64,000 bases of DNA from positions 30,096,390-30,160,389 of the forward strand of contig NC_087070.1 in assembly GCF_963678635.1 (NCBI RefSeq). Direction: 5' to 3'. Made by a program: the position numbers and the translations under genes. The stretch is from Symsagittifera roscoffensis. Its lineage: Eukaryota > Xenacoelomorpha > Acoela > Convolutidae. Below, one piece after another: positions 54,800 through 64,000 of the stretch. How positions within the stretch are numbered: the stretch's first letter is position 1; each line of letters opens with the position of its first letter. The notes under the pieces were generated by a model that saw only the letters and a program-made list of their open reading frames with translations, did not search any database and had not been told where the DNA came from.

Positions 54800-55690
54800 A
54801 TCTGATGGCTTAAATATACGGCCGGCTAAGATGATCTTCATGAATTTCGTTCTCAATCACAGTGACTCTTGAAATCTTATTGGTCAATTCAGTTGGTACG
54901 TTTTTCCTTACAATCATGCAAACACCACCTCCGAGTTTCTTGTTTTTCTAATTTTCTGTCACCACGAAGTTTTTGGACAAGTCGCTGATATCATTGTTCA
55001 ACCAGGTTTCTGTTACCATACAGAAGTCTGGGTTTAGATGACCTCGGTCAATAATCAGATTCGCCATACCGTTTTTCATTTTCAATGATCGGCGTTGATA
55101 AGTAGGATAGAAGGTGCTGTTTGAGCTAGTCACCAATTGACTACCTCTCTGTTCACGAGTTGTGCTTTTGATTTTTGTGCTTTTTTTGGTCTGTGCCACT
55201 ATCAATCAGCTCCCGTCGTTTTTTCAGGTGTTTCTTTTCTTCGACCCTGTCATCATTTGTCAATTCGCGGTAGATAAAGATATTGTGAGTGTTTCCCATT
55301 TTTCCTACATGGCTTTTGATGCTTTTGACTCGACTTCAACTCTGGTTGGCAGATATACTATTAGTGTTCTGACTTTTTGCCATAGTTTCCTGCTCCGATG
55401 GAGTTATTTAAACGAATGTCGCCTAGGCCAGTATATGCTGTCATTTTCCGGATTTTGTTTATTTCAATCAGATTTTCTTACGTACACACTTTTTTCTCAT
55501 TCTCAACTAGTCCACTGATTCTTACCGATCTCCGAGCTGTTTGTCTTTTCGTTTTCAATTTGAATGATTTTATATCGTCTTTCAGATGGAGCATCTGGAT
55601 TGAGATATCTTCCGTCATTCCATATTGGCTGATACTGGGTTGTAGTTTTTCGCTATGAATAAACATGGCTAGCAGCACCAATCTAGGCCG
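54800..55690 (-). pseudogene. LINE 3 fragment (ORF1 end and endonuclease start)
   Basis: On the minus strand, 55681-55478 gives KTKRQTARRSVRISGLVENEK, like a LINE ORF1 core; 55205-54948 gives SLKMKNGMANLIIDRGHLNPD followed by FCMVTETWLNND; and 54935-54830 gives KKLGGGVCMIVRKNVPTEL. The ETWL and GGGV blocks belong to an apurinic-type endonuclease. It is a short, old, truncated insertion in KIF3A intron 2, antisense to the gene. Confidence 0.6.
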
Positions 55691-57733
<2,043 letters not shown>

Positions 57734-57885
57734 GGAACAAAAATAGAGTGGTGGGCTCTACGAACATGAATGAACAGAGCAGCAGAAGTCACGCCATCTT
57801 CTCCAGCACCATTGAGTGCAGTGAGTTGGGCCCCGATGGTCAGCAGCATGTGAAAGTGGGCAAACTGCACCTGGTCGACTTGGCC
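57734..57885 (+). CDS. KIF3A: Kinesin-2 motor subunit KIF3A, exon 4
   Basis: 152 bp encoding [20 protein letters not shown], a strand with [19 protein letters not shown], and [16 protein letters not shown] is switch I, and HLVDLA is the first half of switch II (DLAGSE), which must be completed by exon 5. The donor is GTAAGT (57886). With exon 4 the frame has 248 codons, about the first two thirds of the motor domain. Exon 5 and the stalk are not in the window, so intron 4 is at least 6.1 kb. Confidence 0.95.
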
Positions 57886-59134
57886 GTAAGTAATCCTGGT
57901 ACTAGATATTACTAGATAAATCGTTTTAAGAGGATCAGTTACTCAACTAAGCTGGCACAAATTTGAGGCTAAATTCAAGAATCCAAAAAATGAATCAATC
58001 GTCCAGGAAAGAACCTTATTTTCAAACCTTATTCTCAAATTGGGTAAGTTTCATCAAAAAAGTGCCCATAAAAAGTTGCTCTTGAAATTCAGAGCTTTGA
58101 GGCCATATATTTATTGTTAGAACGTTTTTTCTAAAAACAATATAATTTTTTTGTTTCGTTGCGTGCGTTCGTTGACTCTTTTTTCCAACTGTCTATAGGC
58201 TTCGTTAACGAATTGTCGATTGTTATGAATTTTAACCTAAAAACTTATTGAACATCCAACCCTTTCGAACTAAATTTATCCATTCGAAAAGTTATCCATT
58301 CGGTACAGAGCTGCCAAGCTCTTCAGTAACCTGATTTCAAATGGTTTGCTAGCCTGTAATCCTTCAGAATTATCAGAAAACGCTATTTTCCTGTTTTTCC
58401 TAAATTTTCGTGATAATTAATTTCTTATGAATATTGTTTTAGTTAATTTGATTAATTGGAGGTAATATCTTAGACTCCGAACCCGGGGGCACGTGTTGTA
58501 TTGCCGGTCCTTACCCGATACTTAGAAAAGTTAACTACACCAGCAAAGCTTGTGTGATAGTATGAAGCCTTTTTTTTCAGCCTAATTCGCAAATATTGTT
58601 GCTACGCAAGTTTTGTTGCGACAAAATGTGTTCATTTTGAAAGTGTTCATTTTGATCAATACAACCTGCTATTAAGTACAGCCAATGCTAAGGACATTTA
58701 AACAGACTATTACTATTAGAAATAGCACTTTAGCTTCAAGGAATCATGGATCTGTAGCCTAGAGGTAGGGAAGGAGACCCGCAACAAAAAAGGATTCGAA
58801 CCTGGGCAGGGTCGGATGTTTTTAATTAACATTTTCGTAAATTGAGGAATGTTAAATGGTTTTTTTTTCAAATTTAGCGGTACTGCTAATGCGTCATACT
58901 TGGCTTACGTCACTTAGCAATTATGTAGACTCATAGTTGGCGTGCGTCAATCAAGAAGTTTTGTAGACTCAAAGTGTTACTCATTCAGTTTTTCCCAGTA
59001 GCGTTATCGGTCATATTTTTGTCTGTGTATGCGAAGTGCAAATTCGCCTCTGTGTTAATGGATATTAAGGGAAATGGCCTGTCTAAGGAGTATTCGATAG
59101 AGGGTGGATGGCGGAGCGGAAAAAGGGGGCTAGG
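57886..59134. other. KIF3A intron 4, left part
   Basis: AT-rich intron sequence without coding potential. Apart from a weak tRNA-like motif at 58755-58823 I see nothing in it. The last five bases before element C are CTAGG, the expected left target-site copy. Confidence 0.6.
58755..58823 (+). repeat. Weak tRNA-like (SINE-head-like) motif
   Basis: TAGCCTAGAGG (58755-58765) fits the Pol III A box. GGATTCGAACC (58792-58802) is close to a B box, and a run of five T follows (58819). No tRNA cloverleaf can be drawn. It may be a decayed SINE head or chance. Confidence 0.25.
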
Positions 59135-60560
59135 TGTAAACGTGGGGGAATTCACAATATCTCTAGGCCGGCTTTCTCTCTCGTTATCGTCCTTCGCACC
59201 GCCGCAATATGTTCCCTTTTGTACTGGGGTCAGTGGGGCAACCGATTCCCAATGCTGTTTACAATCCCAAAAGGGTTGATTTGGTGGTTGGCTTCTCTGT
59301 ATCTTACTATGCTGCTTGCCCCGTGATCTGTGCTCTTCCGACTGTATCTCACTTGTCAATCAATAGTCGATCGCAACAACAATTCCAATAATAAGACTGA
59401 ATTAAGAAATAAATATAACCAAATACAGAGTAGCCTATAAATGGCTGGAATATCAATTAGTCGTTCAAATAAAGAATAGGACTGCGATTTGTTTTAATTA
59501 ACTAACCCCCTGCTCACTGCAGTTCAATTAACGCCTTATTATTAACTAACTAACTAACGTTCTCCTCGAGAACTTCTTTCAATATCGATCGTTCAACAAC
59601 GATCCCACTATCCTCTAGATAGCCTAACTTATATCCACTAACTAACTAAATCACGTTAACAAGTCTTCCAACTTGTTCCCACTTTACTTTGAGAATAAAG
59701 CGACTACCTCAACTCGTAGCCCAAATTGTTCTCTCTCTAACTGAGAACCAACTATACTCTATCTCAGTATCAATTGTTCTCTCTAACTGAGAACCAACTA
59801 TACTCTATCTCAGTATCAATTGTTCTGACCCGGTTCGGTGGTTGTACCTTAATCGCGTATCGTTATCTTTATTTACTTTCGGTTCGGTCAGAGGCCTACC
59901 GTTCCTTATCGCTACTGACATTCACTTAACTAGCGGTCACTCAGGACTTGTCAGCTGAATCAACCATTAGGTCAGCTTTAATTAAATATCATTCACTTAA
60001 CTAGCTGCCACTCAGTTAATCAGGACATACTGAGCAAACATTGGGTTCAACTACAAAATCGGCTCCCAATCGTATTTGACAAATGACCCCTTGCATGATT
60101 TTATATTAGTTCTTCCTAACTTTTTCCCTTTCCTATGGATTGGGTAGTACTCACACAATCGGTCACTTAACTTCCGTGATACTTGAAAAGTTTCCATTTT
60201 GGTCATTTTAATTTTATTCCCCTAAGTCCAAGGGCTGGGTAATTCCCTTCCCCGTGTCCGTTTGGATCCGAAAAAACACCACAAGAATTTATTTAATATG
60301 CTAGGGCTGTTCATAAAATCTTCACCCCGAAATTCCCATTTTCCCCCATAGATGTTCCCAATTTTTGTACGCGGCTGTATTTTTACTTGTTTGTCGTTTT
60401 TATCGAAAGTCCAAGTGGAGTGGGTTAAGCTGACCCCAATGTTTGCTAATTACAGAAAATCACTTTCGCTCGCGTACAAAGGTCAAAACTAAGAAATCTT
60501 TATTTAGGGGCCTCCCCTTACCTCCCCAGGTGGGTAGGTAACCCTTTACGGGTCCTTACA
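59135..60560 (-). repeat. Left (3') LTR of element C
   Basis: It runs from TGTAAACGTGGGGG to GGGTCCTTACA, with TGTAA/TTACA inverted ends. It contains an imperfect tandem repeat of 46-48 bp at 59727-59824 (two units with CTGAGAACC and TATCTCAG, which could pair as a hairpin) and short AACT-repeat tracts near 59545 and 59635. Confidence 0.88.
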
Positions 60561-62802
60561 ATGCTAATTTATTACTTTTTAGGGGTTTCCGGGGTCTTGG
60601 GGTCAAAATGCCAAACGACCTCTTAGAGGTCATCCGAGATCCTGTTTTTGTCTCGAGAATGTCCCCGGCCTGTCTCAGGGGCATCTCTGATCCAATCGAC
60701 CGGTAGGCTTCGTAGCTTAACAGGGTCCATTCAGTGTCTGGATCCAGTTCCACTTTAGCAGCCCTGTTGTTGACGTAGCCACTCGTAAAGGCTCTGATGG
60801 GCATCCAACACCTGTCGTCCGTCTCTACGGGAGTTGATTCACTCACTTCCTTCCTCGCATTCTTGGGGGCCACAACTCGTGACTCCTTCACTTGGCGTCC
60901 CGCCACCGGCTTTTCATCTCCGTCTTTCCGATCTACTAACTGTGTCTGAGACTCCTCTGCGAGTTCAATTTTCTGTGGCCTTGGGCACGACTCCCATTCG
61001 AATGAAACCGCCGAATTTGGTTCGGAACTCGTGAAAAATTTCTTTGACTGCTCATCGTAGAAACTTCCTAAGCATTCATTCATCCATCGAGTACTCAGAA
61101 CCATGTCCGTGTCCATCTCGTGGTTCTCCAAGAGTACTGCTGGGAATGTCCTCTTCAGTCTCCCCAACTTGATTTCCACCGAAATTAATCCCAACACTTC
61201 GACATCTCGGACATTTCCGTCACATCTTCCAATCAAGCTTCCGTTGAAGTGCAGTATAGCTGGCCGTGGCTGCAACGTCTGGTAAGCGTCCAGTCGCATC
61301 AAATTGCCCATAATCTCGTCGTCAAGTTCGGTATCCATATACACACCATTGGCGAATGCATTCACAAACCTCCTGCGAGTTTCAACGGATCTGGTTCTCC
61401 GCCCTGAATTCAATTTGACTTCCGTTGCGTCCTCAATTTTACCCTCGCTAGTTACGGAACCGGAACATTGGGTCTCAGCGCGTGCAGTAGGCTCTGTTTC
61501 AACGCTACGTAGTCTTGATGTGATGCCATCTTTGCCAACAGGTTCTGCCAATATACCCAGCCCTTCGTGGATCGGCTCGGCTAGCTTGGTTTTGTCTTTT
61601 CCTTTGCTCGTTGCTCTTGGGACTTCGGGGTTTCTGTCCCCGTCAAACACAACTTCGAAGTGATGTGGGATCATGTCTTCACAATCTTCGGTGATCACCT
61701 GAACCGCTTCTTCCCTTCCAATCCGTAGCACCCCTCTGGGACTCTCGAGGAGCATCCCGTGTCGTCCTTCCAATTGTTTGAGGCTCAGAACCACGTCGAC
61801 TTCTATCTCAGTAGCCGCCACCACAACAACATCCAGCCGCTCGGTGAATGCCCCAATCTGCACATCCACTTCAGCCTGGCCCAAAACAACAACGTCACTA
61901 ACCTGATCGTCCCAGCATTCGTGAATTTTCCCATTGAACGCCTGAAGCTGAGGGGAAGATTCTAGGATCATGAAAGCACATACATTCATCATGTGGACTG
62001 CAGTAGTCTCTTCCAACTCCATCCGAACTAGGTTGTCCACGAACCCATCGATCAAGTGCAGCTTCGGGTTAACCTCGGTTGGCACTTCAGCCGCTTCCAG
62101 CATCATTCTGCTGCCCGATGAATCGTCATTATCACTTCGTCTCGAGTGAGTCGCCGTAGTTGAATAGGGTTCGACCGGCGTGGTCCGTTCGCTATCCATA
62201 CCCGTACTCGGCTTCTTCGATTCTTCCCCATTCCACATTGATACCTTCTTTTTCGTCCCAACTGTTCCTTCGTCCAGCGTGATCATTGATGTCTTTGGTA
62301 GTTTCTCAAAAACTACTGGTGTCGGCTCCATTAGGTTGCCCTCGTGACACAGCGCTCTTTTTTTGTGGCTTACGAATAGTTTGTGACACTCCGCAAGTTC
62401 CTGAGCACTCAGGACTACATCTGAATCGAGAACTCGGTTACTGACAACGATCAACATGAAGGTTCCCTCAAAGCTACCGATTCCGACTCTTGTTCTGATG
62501 TATCCCAGGGCCTCGACCTTTTGTTCTTTTCCATTGAATGTTCCTTTCAACTTTCCATTAAATCTCCGGACAGCGTCTTCGCACCCGAGGGGTTCAAGCA
62601 AACCTTCGGATATCAAGTTGCAATCTGTCCTATTGTCAATCTCAATGTCCACTATTTCGTCACACACACTGCCCCAAACGAAAGTTCGTCCCTTTTTAGC
62701 CGACTCCGATCTGGGGGCAAAATGTTCTCCTCCAACTTCTCCTGTCAGCACTCTGGGATATTTGGAGGGAGCCATAATCTGCCTCATTCTGCTTTCACCC
62801 AT
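60556..62802 (-). CDS. Protein of element C with four tandem retropepsin-like repeats
   Basis: An open frame of about 748 codons from the ATG at 62802 (open upstream to 62832); the stop lies at the LTR edge. It shows four diverged repeats joined by polar, acidic linkers, at about residues 50-160, 255-372, 485-604 and 675-735, counted from 62832; the last is short. Shared words are FNGKLKG / FNGKIHE / FNGSLIG, VEALGYI / VVVLGQA / VEVLGLI and DSDVVLS / EVDVVLS / DTDMVLS. The layout of strands (G...V.IG.F...F.LVV.....D.DVVLS) matches the retropepsin fold, as in the protease of element A (GRTPVTV ... SFLVVEN ... FILGRDF). The repeats look non-catalytic. No zinc knuckle, RT or transmembrane segment is seen. 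Function is unknown; binding or dimerisation roles are guesses. Confidence 0.8.
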   Translation of the reverse strand: MGESRMRQIMAPSKYPRVLTGEVGGEHFAPRSESAKKGRTFVWGSVCDEIVDIEIDNRTDCNLISEGLLEPLGCEDAVRRFNGKLKGTFNGKEQKVEALGYIRTRVGIGSFEGTFMLIVVSNRVLDSDVVLSAQELAECHKLFVSHKKRALCHEGNLMEPTPVVFEKLPKTSMITLDEGTVGTKKKVSMWNGEESKKPSTGMDSERTTPVEPYSTTATHSRRSDNDDSSGSRMMLEAAEVPTEVNPKLHLIDGFVDNLVRMELEETTAVHMMNVCAFMILESSPQLQAFNGKIHECWDDQVSDVVVLGQAEVDVQIGAFTERLDVVVVAATEIEVDVVLSLKQLEGRHGMLLESPRGVLRIGREEAVQVITEDCEDMIPHHFEVVFDGDRNPEVPRATSKGKDKTKLAEPIHEGLGILAEPVGKDGITSRLRSVETEPTARAETQCSGSVTSEGKIEDATEVKLNSGRRTRSVETRRRFVNAFANGVYMDTELDDEIMGNLMRLDAYQTLQPRPAILHFNGSLIGRCDGNVRDVEVLGLISVEIKLGRLKRTFPAVLLENHEMDTDMVLSTRWMNECLGSFYDEQSKKFFTSSEPNSAVSFEWESCPRPQKIELAEESQTQLVDRKDGDEKPVAGRQVKESRVVAPKNARKEVSESTPVETDDRCWMPIRAFTSGYVNNRAAKVELDPDTEWTLLSYEAYRSIGSEMPLRQAGDILETKTGSRMTSKRSFGILTPRPRKPLKSNKLAL

Positions 62803-62882
62803 GGCAATCGTCTGTCGATTGTTCGTTCGCAATGCTCGTCTTCACACACAAATCGTCGTTGCAGCTAAAATCCAGAAAAGCG

Positions 62883-62899
62883 CCCACCCAGGAGCGCCA
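62883..62899 (-). other. Primer-binding site of element C
   Basis: TGGCGCTCCTGGGTGGG on the minus strand, one base from the right LTR. The first 14 bases are the same as at element A (9584-9597). The protein frame begins about 80 bases further in, so there is almost no leader. Confidence 0.75.
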
Positions 62900-62900
62900 C

Positions 62901-64000
62901 TGTAAACGTGGGGGAATTCACAATATCTCTAGGCCGGCTTTCTCTCTCGTTATCGTCCTTCGCACCGCCGCAATATGTTCCCTTTTGTACTGGGGTCAGT
63001 GGGGCAACCGATTCCCAATGCTGTTTACAATCCCAAAAGGGTTGATTTGGTGGTTGGCTTCTCTGTATCTTACTATGCTGCTTGCCCCGTGATCTGTGCT
63101 CTTCCGACTGTATCTCACTTGTCAATCAATAGTCGATCGCAACAACAATTCCAATAATAAGACTGAATTAAGAAATAAATATAACCAAATACAGAGTAGC
63201 CTATAAATGGCTGGAATATCAATTAGTCGTTCAAATAAAGAATAGGACTGCGATTTGTATTAATTAACTAACCCCTGCTCACTGCAGTTCAATTAACGCC
63301 TTACTATTAACTAACTAACTAACGTTCTCCTCGAGAACTTCTTTCAATATCGATCGTTCAACAACGATCCCACTATCCTCTAGATAGCCTAACTTATATC
63401 CACTAACTAACTAAATCACGTTAACAAGTCTTCCAACTTGTTCCCACTTTACTTTGAGAACAAAGCGACTACCTCAACTCGTAGCCCAAATTGTTCTCTC
63501 TCTAACTGAGAACCAACTATACTCTATCTCAGTATCAATTGTTCTCTCTAACTGAGAACCAACTATACTCTATCTCAGTATCAATTGTTCTGACCCGGTT
63601 CGGTGGTTGTACCTTAATCGCGTATCGTTATCTTTATTTACTTTCGGTTCGGTCAGAGGCCTACCGTTCCTTATCGCTACTGACATTCACTTAACTAGCG
63701 GTCACTCAGGACTTGTCAGCTGAATCAACCATTAGGTCAGCTTTAATTAAATATCATTCACTTAACTAGCTGCCACTCAGTTAATCAGGACATACTGAGC
63801 AAACATTGGGTTCAACTACAAAATCGGCTCCCAATCGTATTTGACAAATGACCTCTTGCATGATTTTATATTAGTTCTTCCTAACTTTTTCCCTTTCCTA
63901 TGGATTGGGTAGTACTCACACAATCGGTCACTTAACTTCCGTGATACTTGAAAAGTTTCCATTTTGGTCATTTTAATTTTATTCCCCTAAGTCCAAGGGC
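62901..64000 (-). repeat. Right (5') LTR of element C, cut by the window edge
   Basis: It starts TGTAAACGTGGGGG and matches the left LTR from 59135 on, with only a few differences (for example near 59495/63260 and one C fewer in the following C run). By comparison it should end near 64325. Confidence 0.88.

Larger units (their letters stand above)
59135..64000 (-). mobile_element. Non-autonomous Ty3/gypsy-like LTR element C
   Basis: It lies in KIF3A intron 4, antisense to the gene. It has two LTRs (left 59135-60560, 1426 bp; right from 62901 to beyond the window), a primer-binding site and one long open frame (62802-60556) that fills the interior. There is no gag, RT or integrase. The LTRs look about 99% identical over the 1.1 kb that can be compared, so it is young, and it looks whole. 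Its primer-binding site matches that of element A, so element A or a relative could supply the missing proteins; that is inference. Confidence 0.85.

Noticed and set aside
58755-58823. tRNA gene
   Set aside because: A- and B-box-like words are present, but no acceptor stem, anticodon arm or T stem can be paired.

Overview
This is an animal (metazoan) genomic window that is mostly transposable elements built around the 5' part of one host gene. The host gene is the kinesin-2 motor subunit KIF3A. Its exons are separated by GT-AG introns, the first of them 66 bp. The elements are typical of an invertebrate: Penelope-like elements (PLEs) with GIY-YIG nucleases, LINEs of the CR1/L2 and Jockey/I types, hAT-type MITEs, and three Ty3/gypsy-like LTR elements. 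I cannot name the species. I see no rRNA, convincing tRNA, CRISPR array or bacterial gene.

Layout. 1-10529 (minus) is the 5' part of a Ty3/gypsy element (A): LTR, primer-binding site, a 3 kb leader full of a short TCCGGA-centred repeat, gag, and protease-RT-RNase H running off the left edge. It sits inside PLE1 (10530-12375, minus). PLE1 lies head-to-head with PLE2 (12376-16165, plus). A 414-bp hAT MITE follows (16173-16586). 16719-27690 (minus) is the 3' part of a second, decayed Ty3/gypsy element (B). Between its integrase end and its LTR it carries about 8-9 kb of coding-like sequence that I do not recognise. A CR1/L2-type LINE mosaic (27698-37420) follows, including a ~680-bp tandem array of its own 3' coding end. 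PLE3 (37421-41850) has a PHD finger between RT motifs B and C.

41009-52939 is a recent tandem duplication of about 5.95 kb. Each unit holds the PLE3 3' end, the KIF3A upstream region with a MITE, KIF3A exons 1 and 2, part of intron 2, and the 5' part of a Jockey/I-type LINE. Copy 2 leads into the rest of that LINE, then KIF3A exon 3 (56806-56984) and exon 4 (57734-57885). Exon 4 ends inside the switch II motif, so the gene continues to the right of the window. Intron 4 holds a young LTR element (C, 59135 to beyond 64000, minus). It has no gag or pol and encodes a single protein made of four retropepsin-like repeats.

How the parts interact: the duplication gives KIF3A two sets of first exons and two upstream regions. 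Copy 2 keeps the standard kinesin RCRP motif, whereas copy 1 has RCHP. The duplication junction also fuses LINE and PLE coding sequence in one open frame containing a whole GIY-YIG domain. The best candidates for undescribed biology are the four-repeat protein of element C, the unrecognised accessory region of element B, the PHD finger within the PLE reverse transcriptase, and the partial KIF3A duplication.
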